This document shows, piece after piece, positions 9,735-21,079 of a stretch of 64,000 bases of DNA. Both the position numbers and the translations under genes were made by a program. Numbering within the stretch: the first letter of the stretch is position 1; the number at the start of each line of letters is the position of its first letter. The notes under the pieces are model-generated. The model ran no database searches. It was not told the DNA's origin and saw only the letters and a list, made by a program, of their open reading frames with translations. This DNA comes from Sabellastarte sp. h YS-2021 (lineage: Eukaryota; Annelida; Polychaeta; Sabellida; Sabellidae), in assembly GCA_964017235.1 (NCBI GenBank), contig OZ024934.1, forward strand, positions 88,378,706-88,442,705, given 5' to 3'.

Positions 9735-11343
9735 TTAAGATTTGTCAGATTTCTGTGAGGGATCTGATCGAATGGCTGTGAACAGGCTGGGCAGATTGGG
9801 CAGGTTCAGCGGGATGTGGCTGGACATGGCCACTAGATCCCAAAACCAAGGCATGTTGGGCCACCCCGGAGCAATCAGAATGATTCTCTTACATGGGGAG
9901 TCTTGCAACTTCTCCACCACTTTGCCCAATATGGCTGATGGTGAGAAGGTGTATCCTTTTAGATCCTACCATGGCCGACTGAGCACATCCACTGCTGTGG
10001 CCAGGGGAACCGGTACCGGTGACACAAAACAGAGGTGACTTGTCGAACCTCGTGGCAAATAAGTCTATTTTGGGCCGGTGCCACCTACTGCCTAGAGTGG
10101 AAGATCTCTGGAAGGAGAAACCACTGTTTGGATGGTCTGGCCTAGCCTGGACAGCCTGTCTGCTACCACATTAGGCCGGCCTGGAATGTGTCGTGCTTAG
10201 AGTCACTTGTTTCCTGGTACACCAGGTCAAGATTCTCCATAGTAGGGCACAAAGTGGGCCCAACCTCATTCCTCCTTCCTTTATGTATGACACTACTGTG
10301 GTGTTGTCAGTTGCTACAAGTACTATCTTGTTTGAGCAAAGGTCTTAGAACTCTGAAAGTCAGAAAAAACTGCGTAGAGTTCTAGATAGTTTATATACAA
10401 CTTGCTTCCCGGAGGGGACTAGGTTGCTCTTGCAAAGTGCTCATCTAAGTGAGCGCCCCACCCTTCTATTGATGCGTCTGTAAATATTTGCAGAGCATGT
10501 TTTATTGGGTGTAATGGTTGGCCTGTAAGTGGATTGTCTTCCTTCAGCCACCATTGTAAATGGGGGTGCAGGGACCTGGGGACTTGGATCACCTTTTCCA
10601 GTGATTCTGGTACCCTCCAGTTGTTTTGAGATGCCACTGTATGGGTCTCATATGAAGTCGACCTAGCTTAACCTGCTTTTCTGTAGCCGTCATTAACCTA
10701 TCAAGGACATGAATTCCTAGACCGGGCAAGCCGGTAGGGATAGCAGTTTAACATAGTCTCTTGAAGGTTCTGTCACCGGTCCAGAGTCGGTCGGAACCGA
10801 TCAGACCTGAAGTCGAACTGGTAGCCAACAAAATCAAAGTCTTGTTTGGGCTCCCGCTCTGGTTTCTGTAAGTTCATCAGCCAACCCAGTTGCTGATACA
10901 TTATTTACCAGTTCCTGTGTATGTTGGAGACAAGCCTGGTGGGATCTGGCTCCCACCAACCAGTCGTCTAGGTACTGGTGGCTTCTTAAATCCTTGTGTA
11001 TGGTCACAAATTTCACCTCCTTTGGTATCACAGTGAACTCCAAAGGTGCTGTGGGCAAAACCGAATAGCAGGCATTACCTGGATTGTCCTTGTATAGGTA
11101 TATGGGAGTAGGTATCCCTCCTTGAACATTTATAATACCAAGGGTCCCGCCCCCAAGGCTTCCTAAGTTCCCTAAAAAAAAAGGGGGCTTAGTCTGGACC
11201 CTACAGGCAGATTGTGTGCCACATTTGGGACATTTGGTATTTTGATAAACATTTTCTGTCCCTCCGGACACTGGTCCGGTCTGGTGACAATAATCCAGGT
11301 TAACAGTCTCTCTGTTCTTATTGTGGTCTGGTGGGGCTGACAC
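9735..11343 (-). pseudogene. Decayed reverse transcriptase/RNase H/methyltransferase region of DIRS A
   Basis: Pieces align in order with element B. KVVEKLQDSPCKRIILIAPG and PNMPWFWDLVAMSS (9735-9929) are the C-terminal methyltransferase-like part. LHPHLQWWLKED and HALQIFTDASIEGWGAHLDE (10419-10637) are RNase H. HQYLDDWLVGARSHQACLQH (about 10920-10990) is the reverse transcriptase active site. Stops and frameshifts separate them. A ~170-bp stretch at 11070-11240 differs from B. Confidence 0.8.
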
Positions 11344-11689
11344 AACTTTTCATATTAATAGACTCTTCGCCCCGGGCCAGCAGCCTGCAAGGTGCAGCAT
11401 TTACAGAGCAATTGTTATTCGTGAGATGTCTGACCCCTGGCCGGACCTGATGACAAAATTTATTATTATTATCTCTCCAGTCAAGTCCAGCACTGATAAC
11501 AGATTGCTGAGAGATGTGATAAGGGAAGGTTTCCTGGCAGTAGGTTGGGACACTGTCATGTCACATCACCAAGACCACTGACCGGTCTAAGAATTCTGTA
11601 ACCAAATTAACCTTAGGCAACTCTGTCCGGTACCAGGACTCCATACCCGGTACTTAACTGTAAGGACTGTGTAGCCAGCACCCTGTTAG

Positions 11690-12360
11690 TAGACCTGTAA
11701 CCCGTAGGTTGAAGCAAGTGTACTAGGCTGTGTAGCCAATACCAGTCGGTACATTCTGTAACCAGTTGTTGAAGCAAGTGTACTAGGCTGTGTAGCCAGT
11801 ACCACCCGGTACACTCTGTAACCAGTTGTTGAAGCCAGTGTACAAGGTTGTGTAGCCGGTACACTGTAACCAGTTGAGGCTACTGTATAAGGCTGTGAAG
11901 CCGGTAGCCGGTCGGTACATACTGTAACCAGTTGTTGAAGTGAGTGTACCAGCTGTGTAGCCAGTACCAGCCGGTACACTCTGTAACCAGTTGTTGAAGC
12001 CAGTGTACAAGGCTGTGTAGCCGGTACACTGTAACCAGTTGAGGCTACTGTATAAGGCTGTGAAGCCGGTAGCCGGTAGGTACATACTGTAACCAGTTAT
12101 TGAAGTAAGTGTACAAGGCTGTTCAGCCGGTAGTCGGTCGGCACACTCTGTAACCAGTTTTTGAAGTAAGTGTACAAGGCTGTGTAGCCAGTAGGTACAC
12201 TGTGTAACCAGTTGCTGAATGAAGTTTACAACTATCTTGACTGTGTTGAATTCAATTTTCTCCATAAATTCCTCTGTAACCGGTTGTTGAAGCAAGTGTA
12301 CAAGGCTGTATAGCCGGTACTGGTCGGTACACTCTGTAACCAGTTGTTGAAACAATTTAC
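11690..12360. repeat. 60-bp minisatellite in the DIRS A gag region
   Basis: Units read tgtaaccagttgttgaagca, then agtgtacaaggctgtgtagc, then a variable cagtaccggtcggtacactc-like part; period 60 bp, with some shorter and longer units. A higher-order block of ~170 bp recurs at about 11816 and 11986. Because 60 is a multiple of 3, a minus-strand frame stays open across 242 codons (12511-11783) and encodes ~20-residue repeats such as LVTECTDWYWLHSLVHLLQQ. Element B has no such repeat, so it expanded within the A lineage. Confidence 0.85.
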
Positions 12361-12508
12361 AACTATCTTTTGTGTAAAATTCAGCTGGCTGTAGGTTTCC
12401 GCCATTAATAAAAGTATTTCTTGGAACACACGTCTTATTTGTAGATTTTGACAGTTGCTGGGAAACCCCTTGTGAGCTATATTTAGAAACAAATGTTGGT
12501 CGGTGTGT

Positions 12509-12832
12509 CACGTGACCAGCTTGCTGGTCGGAGGGACAACGTGATTGGCTGATTGGAGATGACGATCAGCTTCGTGAACTGGTCGGAAAATCACGTGACC
12601 AACTTCGGGGATACGCCCTCACTAGAGGTGTTCTTTCCTCATACCACAGTAAACGTAAGCTTACTGGTCGACTGATGTCTGTAGCAGAGAAGTCTGTACC
12701 AGTACGCTGGAGGTGGATTACAGGAACTAAAAACTGGAATCACAGTAGACGTGAGTGCAAAGAATGTACTTCCGACCTTCTTGTTCGGTGAATCACGTGA
12801 TAAACTTCGTGACTGGTCGGTGAAAACACGTG
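12509..12832. promoter_or_regulatory. Cluster of CACGTG E-boxes with inverted CCAAT-like motifs
   Basis: CACGTG occurs at 12509-12514, 12592-12597, 12794-12799 and 12827-12832, mostly as TCACGTGA or ACACGTGACC; the first is the palindrome GTCACGTGAC. GATTGGCTGA recurs at about 12543 and 12853. These are binding-site types of bHLH-Zip factors (USF, MiT/TFE) and NF-Y in animals. They are spread by a local repeat, so they may be mere repeat by-products. Function is inference. Confidence 0.35.
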
Positions 12833-13430
12833 ACCAGTTTCGTGAAGACACGCGATTGGCTGACTGGATATGACGTCAGAGGTCGCGTTCTTTTGTGCTG
12901 GCCGGCCGGCTGATGCTTTAAAAGCAGAGAAGCCTGGGCCAGTGCGCTCTGTAGATGAAGTCCTGGCCGGTCTGAAGTCGATTCTTCTTTTCAGCCGGCT
13001 GTACACTCAAACCAGTTTCCTGGCCATCCACCTCCCTTACTACCGACATAATTGCCGGGTCCACAAGGGAGGGACTGAGAGTGATTAAAGATGAAGTTCC
13101 TTCTATGTAAATACTAGGTGAGGTCGGCTGAACATGAGCTTGCCGGTCGACTAATGCTTTACAGCAAAGATGTCTGGACCAGTGCGCTCTGAAGAAATCT
13201 GAAGAATTCATCTCTTGCTGCTGATGCACATATATAAAAGCTTACCGGTCGACTAATGCTTTAAAGCAAAGATGTCTGGACCAGTGCGCTCTGAAGAAAT
13301 CTGAAGAATTCACCTATTGCTTCTGATGAAAAAACACTAAATACTCGAGCTAGGCTGGTGTGACTGATGCTTTACAGCAGAGAAGTCGGTACCAGTGCGC
13401 TCTGAAGAATGCACCTCTTGGGGATTTCCT
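12600..13430 (-). pseudogene. Gag-like remnant of DIRS A broken by short repeats
   Basis: SPSLVDPAIMSVVREVD on the minus strand (near 13035-13090) resembles TPTLVDPAHVSVLGKVE in the element-B gag. Around it a ~100-240-bp unit recurs near 12668, 12910, 13146, 13253 and 13365, with the phrase gaccagtgcgctctgaagaa or close variants. No continuous frame remains. Confidence 0.6.
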
Positions 13431-13863
13431 TCTATTTACAGTGTTCAAAACTACGTAGATTGAAGATTTCCGTGATATCTATTCGTAGTACTAGAAAAGA
13501 CGTTTCTATGGTGATTGAACTGGAAGTTACAGAGGGTACATTCAACAAACGAACACGGATAAAAATACCTGTAAGTAGTATATCCATTATTTCCTTAATA
13601 TTGTCGATCTGCCCCTAACAACACCATGGTTGAATGGGAGGAAACTAGAAAAAAAATGGCTGCCTTCATATTCCTCGTCGATTACTGCCCTATCATCAAC
13701 ACTAAATTGAGTCAGCTAGGGAGCGTTTCCAGCAGATTTCTTAAGGTATATCCGTGCTTGATATGCAGATAACATTTCTACACTAAAATATTCCCAAATA
13801 AGGTCGAAAATCCATCATAATGCACACTTTTCCTTTTAAAAACTCTGGAGATGTTGAAAACAC

Positions 13864-14077
13864 GTCCGCACAGTACACGCGCCAAACGAAAAAGATGCTA
13901 TGACGTCAGGTTGTCTAGACAGGAAGGAAGTACGAGGCGCCATCTGGGGAGTGCACAGTACTACGGACCGGCCAGCTAGTGGCAACACAGGACGTCTTTT
14001 TCTGGCGTTTGGCGGGCCGGTCTGCGCCGACCGGATAAGCTATTGTCCATTGGATAGGATGTATTAACGCAATAAAA
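13864..14077. repeat. DIRS A right terminal inverted arm
   Basis: Reverse complement of the left arm from cgccaaacg to ccaatggacaatagct, ending in the distinct tip ggatgtattaacgcaataaa. TGACGTCA lies at 13901-13908. This is the 5' end of the element on its coding strand, so CREB/ATF-type sites here could act in its promoter (inference). Confidence 0.8.
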
Positions 14078-14448
14078 CATAAATATACAATGTGTTCCAT
14101 TCTAACATGACACAGATGTGTCCTCGATTCCGATTGGTTAAACGGCGAAATACTTCACCGATAAATTACAGCATAACCCTGTCACTCCCTATTATCACTC
14201 ATTATGGCTGTCGTAACAATGAACATTTTACAGTAAAATTTGCAATAATTATTCATCTTAAAATAATTTGTCATGTTAGAATAGGAATAACCCCCTTCAA
14301 AACCACGGTATATGCAGAATTTTAGTACACCATGCGTACACCATGGTTTGGTCAGGGGTTATTCCTATATTCAACACTGAAAAACCCTAATTATTTTGCT
14401 TTGTAACAAGTGATGCTATTACTACATCTGTGATATTTTAGAAGATAC

Positions 14449-14672
14449 TAGACTAAGAAATCTAAAATTCGCCAGGAATCTTAAGATATCATTTTCTTTA
14501 TAAAATTAACTAAGGTTTTAGAGGTGGCGAATTTGTCTTAAAATTGGTATTTTTCAGTTCATAAGCCTTAATTTACCGTACATTCAACAAATCTCACCTC
14601 AATTCATTTATTTTATTAGTATTTCCACATGTGGCAAATTTCAGATATGTGGCCAATTTTAGATTCCTTACA
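14449..14672. mobile_element. MITE of the tagagtaagaaatctaaaatt family, copy 2 (diverged)
   Basis: Begins tagactaagaaatctaaaat and shares the internal part with the copies at 7365 and 26245; the right tip is degraded (agattccttacaata). It ends about 20 bp from an LRR exon donor without touching it. Confidence 0.7.
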
Positions 14673-14694
14673 ATAATACACTAAAAGTACTCAC

Positions 14695-14766
14695 ACAACA
14701 TGGAGACTGTTTATCTGCTTCAATGCATTTGGTCCAATCATGAAGATCTCGTTATGGCTCAAATTC
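14695..14766 (-). CDS. LRR gene exon 10, single LRR
   Basis: Exactly 72 bp between TTTCAG and GTGAGT, phase 2 borders. Encodes NLSHNEIFMIGPNALKQINS and LHV, matching LxxNxIxxIxxxxLxxLxxLxx. Confidence 0.85.
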
Positions 14767-15204
14767 CTGAAAGTGACATAATGAAAAATAAATATAATGT
14801 GCATGTTTAACCACATTAAAAACATGACAGTTCTGTACTTTGTAATAAATTACCACCTTCATAGTCCTCATATGATCTTACCTGTTGTCAGGGACACAAA
14901 AACCCAATCTTTGACCTGTATCAATGACCGAGTGATTTGACCATGGACTTTAGAGTCTAAAACTAGTTGCTTGGATCTTTTCTACTCTGCTCCATTTGTT
15001 CAACATAGTCATGCTTACGAGGGGAGCACGCCAGTCTGGTAGCTATGATGCCAGCAGATCATAGGACTCTCATCCAGTGCATACTTTAGATTGACCATAA
15101 CCTCACAAAGACTTGCTTTTTCCTTTGATTTGAGTAATCGTTCATTTACTGACTCTGGCTAAGTGACAATACAACATCTGCCCATCTCGGTAGCTCCTGC
15201 TATA

Positions 15205-15270
15205 ATCTATAAACAAGCCTCAATGGCCCAGTAGTTTAGTTTGCTTGGCTTTTACATCCATAGTAGGATG
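15205..15270 (+). repeat. Possible tRNA-derived SINE fragment
   Basis: aatggcccagtagtttagtt resembles a tRNA A-box region (TGGCxxAGTxGTTAG). No B box was found at the expected distance, so this is weak. Confidence 0.25.
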
Positions 15271-15779
15271 TTTAGAGTCAGTACATGCCACAATATAGTA
15301 TTTACTGATATGACATTAGCTCTTAAAAGAGATGTAAAAATTATATCTTTGTTTGATCCTAATGTAATGCAATTAGTGGAGGGAACGATTACAGACATCA
15401 AAACCGGTTACCAGGGCTTTCAAACAAATGAAAGCTTATTTCCTATGCTTGTTACTGTGCAGTGAAAATTAATCACAGGCATACACGAGCCATAACTTGC
15501 ACCTGGAAATGACTTTTGCAAGATATTAAGTGTGTAAACATCATTTTGGCTCAATATAAAGTCAAACTGTGAGTTATTTAACCAAATATATACATTTTTT
15601 TGTTATTTTGATGAACTATGACCCAGCAGAAAGCCTAAAATGATGATGTTTTCAATAGCCAGTTCCCAAATATTCTTTACCAGTTTTGTTATTTATACCA
15701 CAACCAAACAAAAGACCGCATACTGGTTTATCATTCACACCACTAAAAGGAATTTACCATTTGCCCTTCGTGTACTTAC

Positions 15780-15860
15780 AAGTGTTGCAGAGAGTTGGGC
15801 ACAGCAAACACAGAGAGGTGAGCATAAGACACTGACTGGATGCTGTTTTCATTCAGACCT
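15780..15860 (-). CDS. LRR gene exon 9, single LRR
   Basis: 81 bp between TTTTTCAG and GTAAGT, phase 2 borders. Encodes GLNENSIQSVSYAHLSVFAV followed by PNSLQHL, an LRR of 27 residues, slightly longer than its neighbours. Confidence 0.82.
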
Positions 15861-16139
15861 CTGAAAAAAAGAAATAGGATGTATAACCCCCCCTGAAAAA
15901 CGGGAACACCTCTGCATGCATGGATCCAGCAATAAACAGGTACATTGATGTATGAATGGCTCCCTGAAAAAAGGAGCAATAGAGCATGCATTATCCCTGA
16001 TAAATACAGCAACACTACTGCATACAGAGCAAAGGACCCCACCGAGTGCATGGCCCTCCTACAAACCCCTCTCACCCCGCCCTCCTACAAACCCCTCTCA
16101 CCCCTCCCTCATTCCACCCCCATCCCCTCAAAAATAAGA

Positions 16140-16980
16140 ACACCACTGCTTGAATAACCTTCTTTCAGACACTCCCCCTACCCTAAGAAATAGGAACACC
16201 ACTGTATGCATTACCCCACAAAAAATAGGAACACTACTGAATCTATAATACACAAATCTCAGAAGTCATAACTAAAATTATAATAATTATAATGATTACT
16301 GTTGCATATTAACACAAGTTAACTTACTAATCTGGATTAACTTGATGTTACGTTTTAACTTTGATGTGCTTGTATTGACAAACACCAGAGTTGCTTTTCC
16401 TTATATTGCTCTAAACATGACTTGGTGTTTAAAGTCTTATGGGACTGTTCCATCTTGTCGAGTCGATCATAAACCTACTTTTAGATTGGAAAAAAAGAAA
16501 TATTTCAAAATTTATGGGTGTAGTTTGAGATAGGTTTAAGATGGGTTTAAGATCTTATCCAGCTAATCCAGAGATTGCCACTCAGAGGTTCTCAAAAAGG
16601 TTACGACAGGTTTACGAATCTTAAAGATCGAGTTAAGATGAAAAAGATAAGTTTTTTAAAGATAGGTTTAACATCGCTGCGAGATGGAAAATATGGCTTT
16701 GCAAGCAAAAAGATAGGTTTTGATAGGTTTAAAATGACAAAAATCTGATCAGGATTGCTAGCAGTTTGCGACAATTTCAGTTTAATATTGTCGTAAACTG
16801 TTGGCGATGGACTTGCGATCCCTTCAAATCAGAAACATATCGCGAACTTCCATAACTTTCATGAACGATGGGTTTATGATGGCCTTAAGACTGTTGTAAG
16901 GTGGTTGCAATGAAAAAGATCTACCTCCCAATCTGATAATTTACGGGATCGCAAACCTATCGCAAAGCATTATCACCATA
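16140..16980. other. Intronic stretch with a dispersed gataggttta motif
   Basis: agataggttta, gataggtttaa and related strings recur at uneven spacing between about 16530 and 16760, with cgcgaac/cgcaaac motifs after them. Probably a decayed repeat. No coding signal was recognised. Confidence 0.35.
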
Positions 16981-17016
16981 ATTGAAAAGCCCTATAAAAG
17001 GCACATGTACACTTAC

Positions 17017-17088
17017 AAGAATGTTAGGTTAGGCATGTTTGCAAAGGCTTCTGCAGGGAAATACCAGATGTTGTTTCTGCTAAGTGCC
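17017..17088 (-). CDS. LRR gene exon 8, single LRR
   Basis: Exactly 72 bp between TTACAG and GTAAGT, phase 2 borders. Encodes ALSRNNIWYFPAEAFANMPN and LTFL, a textbook 24-residue LRR. Confidence 0.87.
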
Positions 17089-17945
17089 CTGTAACAATAA
17101 AAATTCTCAAATCACACAAAAAGAAATCAACATGGTAAATACAATGTAGCTGTATACAATGAGCCTTCCCTAATGTATCTGTCCAGTGACATTTATAGCT
17201 ATTTATATTATGTTGTGCCATGTATGTCCATGTCTCATAGATGCATCAAAAGATGTTTTTGGTGTGGTTATACCGACCATTCCTTGTATTTGTCACTTAA
17301 CGTGGACATATAACGAATGTGTGCATTATGAATGAGTGTCAGACTGCCAGTTATTTCAAATGTATATTACTGGGTTTGGCCAACTGGAATTTCTTCCAAT
17401 ATACCTGAATACTGTTACCTTGGTAAAGTGTCAATATAAACAGTTATACATAATGTATTTGTCTTTGTTTGGAGAGTGGAGACATGACTTTTGTGTCAAT
17501 AATCCCCTCTTTTCTGTATATATTTCATGCAGTAATCAACCATATAATTGTACAGAAACATTAGAAAAATAGTATCACAGTGCATATTTGTTGCACCTAA
17601 CCCCATCCTATTTGAATAATACAAACCTAAATACATGGGTAATTAATTTATTATAACAATCCTGGAAATTTAGGGTATTTGATGTTTATATGGCTGAAGA
17701 GGAAATGTTGGACATTTAAAATTCATACAAATGTAAGAATATACTGAAAGTTAACATTTTTTACATTACTGAAAAAACACATCACCAATTGAATATTTTC
17801 AACAATACAAATTACAAAAGCTTCCATGTGAATGGATATTTATATTTTTTTCTCAGAATGTACAATGAATCAAATATACAGTGGGCCAAATAAAGTGAAC
17901 ATAAATTATAAAGAAGTAGACTACAGTAAATATGTCTTTACTTAC

Positions 17946-18014
17946 AGATACTCAATATTTGAGCCACTGAAAAGCCCTGGTGGGACCCAGTCTATGTTGT
18001 TGTCTATCAGACTC
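17946..18014 (-). CDS. LRR gene exon 7, single LRR
   Basis: 69 bp between ATTCAG and GTAAGT, phase 2 borders. Encodes SLIDNNIDWVPPGLFSGSNI followed by EYL, a 23-residue LRR. Confidence 0.87.
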
Positions 18015-18179
18015 CTGAATGAAGAATAGAAATAAACAGTTACACAAAACAGTCACCTTAATTGTCACACCAGCTGATCTATTGATGGTACCAGATTTAC
18101 TCAGGTTAAGATGTTGTTACAAGGATAATAGTATTATAATAATACTTGGACCATAATTATCATAAACATGATCGCCAGG

Positions 18180-18292
18180 TCTCCAAATTAAAAATTCCAG
18201 CAATAACAAAATCTGTGTGACTTGAACCATTAACCTTCTGATTACAAGTCCGCATCTTAAGTCCACTAGACCACTAACCACAGGATACTATG
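18180..18292 (-). repeat. tRNA-derived SINE-like repeat
   Basis: On the minus strand GTGGTCTAGTGGACTTAAG resembles an RNA polymerase III A box and GGTTCAAGTC about 45 bp later matches a B box. The flanks do not fold into a convincing cloverleaf, so it is a SINE head rather than a tRNA gene. Confidence 0.5.
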
Positions 18293-18773
18293 CAGTAATA
18301 CTAGAGACTATCACCATACAGTAATTAAAAACAATTCAATTCAACATACATCAGGATAAACAAATTGTAAAGCAAAGAAACATAATCTTATTCCTCAGAA
18401 GTAAAACAAAATGACTGAAGGGTACGAAAGTTACAGAAGAAGTATCAAAAGAAATATTACTCACTTTACATTATGGTAGCACATTTTTAGTGGTTACTTT
18501 ACATCGGATGAATTTCCCACTTTTTGTGTTTTTCAATAATAAGGACTAATTAATATATTTAACAAGTAGCTTGGACATATTATGGTGTCAAAATGTATTA
18601 CATGGATGTGAAATATTGCATATGATGACATCACCCACTATACAAAAGGGTGGGATAGGTTAGAATAAATTTAAAATCTGATAGCCTTTAAAAATACATA
18701 AAATACGTTGTAAAATGTACAAATTTATATCACATTTTTGTCTTCACTGGAATATATTTATACAAACACTTAC

Positions 18774-18851
18774 AGAGAACGCAATGTAGCAGGCCACCCA
18801 TGGTTGGTATGGTTACCAATGAAAAACTTGATGCTGTTTTTCGACAAAACT
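18774..18851 (-). CDS. LRR gene exon 6, single LRR
   Basis: 78 bp between a long T tract plus CAG and GTAAGT, phase 2 borders. Encodes VLSKNSIKFFIGNHTNHGWP and ATLRSL. The start fits the LRR consensus; the middle is slightly longer. Confidence 0.8.
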
Positions 18852-18859
18852 CTGAAAAA

Positions 18860-20025
18860 AAAAAGAGCTAGAAATATACATTATGGTTTACTGGAAAACA
18901 GTGATGCTATTGGTGTATGTTGGGCTTTACATCTAGGGAAGGGTCAGTTGGGCCGGTACCTCAGTATCGAGAGCATTTTAATGAAATATCATGATGATAT
19001 TTTAGAACCGCCATTTCGCTTGCCAGCATATATAATGGAAGGAAAACTTAAAATATTGGGAAGAAACCACAAATTTGAAGAAATTATAAGCCTTTATCCC
19101 ATATTTTTGTGCATTTTGAAAACTTTTATACAGTACTGCAGTAGCGATTACTACGTTGAACAGATCTGCCATGTTTTTGTTACGATACTTTTTTATAACC
19201 TCAATCTCGCTTGTCAGGTCATATAAATGAAGGAAAACTTAAAACATTGGAAACAAACCAGAAATCTGACAAAATTCTGCACTTTTATCTCATATTTTGT
19301 GTATTTATGGAATTTTATTGCGATGTCGTTAAGAGGAACGTCCATGTTTGGTTGGGGTGTACTAAAACGCGGAATCCCCGAATTGGTACGGTTTTGCATT
19401 GGCGACCTCCCAATGTACACATTTTTAGTACCGACCCATCCCTAATTTTAACCCTCAACCACAGATGTGACAAGCACCTGATTAAATGCCAAACTTGTTA
19501 AACACAAATCCACTGAGGACTTGCAGATCCAAGAAATGACTCATTACAACTGAACTAACCCAAGGTCAAACTTAGGGTTGTATATCCTTTTTTAACAGTC
19601 AAGTTTATATTAGTAGAGGCCTTTAGCTGATTCAACATGGTGCCATGAGCTGGATTCAAACCCAAGGCCACAGAGGTGAGAGTCTAGGGATAAAACATCA
19701 AACTTTGTTAAGTACTCGGCCGGCCACTCTGAGGTCTCTGGTAAAAGAAAATTTGATAAAATAAGACAGAACTTGAATAAGAAAAAATATCATTGTTTTA
19801 GCATGTTTAGTTTCCAATATGGTTTCAGTAATAACTAGATTGGGCCAACTCGGCGCCAACATATCCCCAGACAGGTCATCACTCACGCCACAGGTTTTGA
19901 TCGGGAATTTTTTAAAGCATAATTACCCATTATTATATGAACTTCAGCACATCAATCTACTCTGTTTGTATCTTCCCAAGAAGATGGTGTATCCCCAGAC
20001 GCCGAATACATAACTCAAATTATAT
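18860..20025. other. Intron stretch with no recognised feature
   Basis: A 162-codon plus-strand frame at 18738-19226 overlaps the opposite-strand LRR exon and lacks domain features. A SINE-like B box (ggattcaaaccc) occurs near 19653. Nothing else was seen. Confidence 0.35.
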
Positions 20026-20027
20026 TT

Positions 20028-20326
20028 TCAATCTTCCTGCAATGATAACTCTAAACCTATTTTCAAAGTATTTATTAATAAATGATTGATGATTGAATGT
20101 CCATTCTAAAATAATAATCCCAAAATAGCATATCTCTTTCTATATTTGTTGACAAATAAAATATTATTTTTAACTCAACATCATACTTTTCAATCTTCCT
20201 GCAATGATAACTCTTAACCTAATTTCAAAGTATTTAAATGATTGATGATTGAATGTCCATTCTAAAATTCATAATCCCAAAAGCGCATATCTGTTTCTAT
20301 ATTTGTTCACAAATAAAATATTATTT
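20028..20326. repeat. Tandem duplication, about 160 bp x 2
   Basis: The block caatcttcctgcaatgataa to aaataaaatattattt is present at about 20028-20170 and again at 20190-20326, with small indels. Confidence 0.75.
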
Positions 20327-21079
20327 AAAAAAAAATTATTTATATTATTATTTTATTATATTATTTATAGAATTTGTAAATTGTTTTCAGTTATTCATTT
20401 CCTCTATTCCTATATATGTGGTCCATATATATGCAACCTAAATATGTGACACAATCTCAGTTCTGACTCCCCTTTGTGTTATATGATGAAGCCCACCACC
20501 TCCTACCCCACCCCTCTCCCCTTCTCCACACCTCTCTCACTATTACACAAGATCTGCAACCCCATTGAGTTCTTTGTTTCTCATTTGATATCACTAAATA
20601 CCTTTGTTTATTTAGTGTCACTCAATATAGCTGGAGGTCCCAGAGGTGGGTGGGGGATGTGGGTTGGGACTACAGCATAAATGGTAAACAAACAATCTGA
20701 TATATATCAAAGGGGTAATGAAATACAAAAAGAGTTGAGAATTTTAAGTATGTGATTATCAACTGAAATGAGTTCATAACTGTAGGAGCTGTGTCAAAAT
20801 TAACTGAGGCAAGTTGAATAAAACTGGGCTAGTTGAGGGTTAAAAATCCCCTAGTTTTACTAATAAGGATATACTTTTATTAATATTGGGACTTAAAGCT
20901 CACCAGAAAATAACAGTGTCCATTTTGCCTACTTGAATATGTTTAACCAGTTTCATTTTAAAGAGTTAAAAACTCAGCAAGCAGAGGTACAACACACAAA
21001 AATAAGTTCTTAAAAGACTAAGATAGCCATAACATCATTAATATTCAAAATTTAAAGAGACAGGCACTTCCTTTTAAAA

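Larger units (their letters stand above)
7635..14077 (-). mobile_element. DIRS-like retrotransposon A (decayed)
   Basis: Same architecture and orientation as element B (58475-63677): left arm, internal complementary region, poly-C tract, tyrosine recombinase, RT/RNase H, gag region, right arm. Its ORFs are broken by many stops and frameshifts. It is about 1.2 kb longer than B because of a 60-bp minisatellite and other repeats in the gag region and a ~298-bp duplication in the recombinase. It lies in an intron of the LRR gene, transcribed in the same direction. It is older than B, judged by decay. Confidence 0.85.

Noticed and set aside
11690..12360. CRISPR-like array (regular 60-bp repeat)
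   Set aside because: Animal DNA, no unique spacers between conserved repeats, no cas genes; it is a minisatellite.
18180..18292. tRNA gene
   Set aside because: A and B boxes are present but no acceptor stem or cloverleaf could be formed; SINE head is the better reading.
18738..19226. 162-codon plus-strand open frame
   Set aside because: It overlaps a well-supported LRR exon on the other strand and has no domain, signal or coding-like composition.
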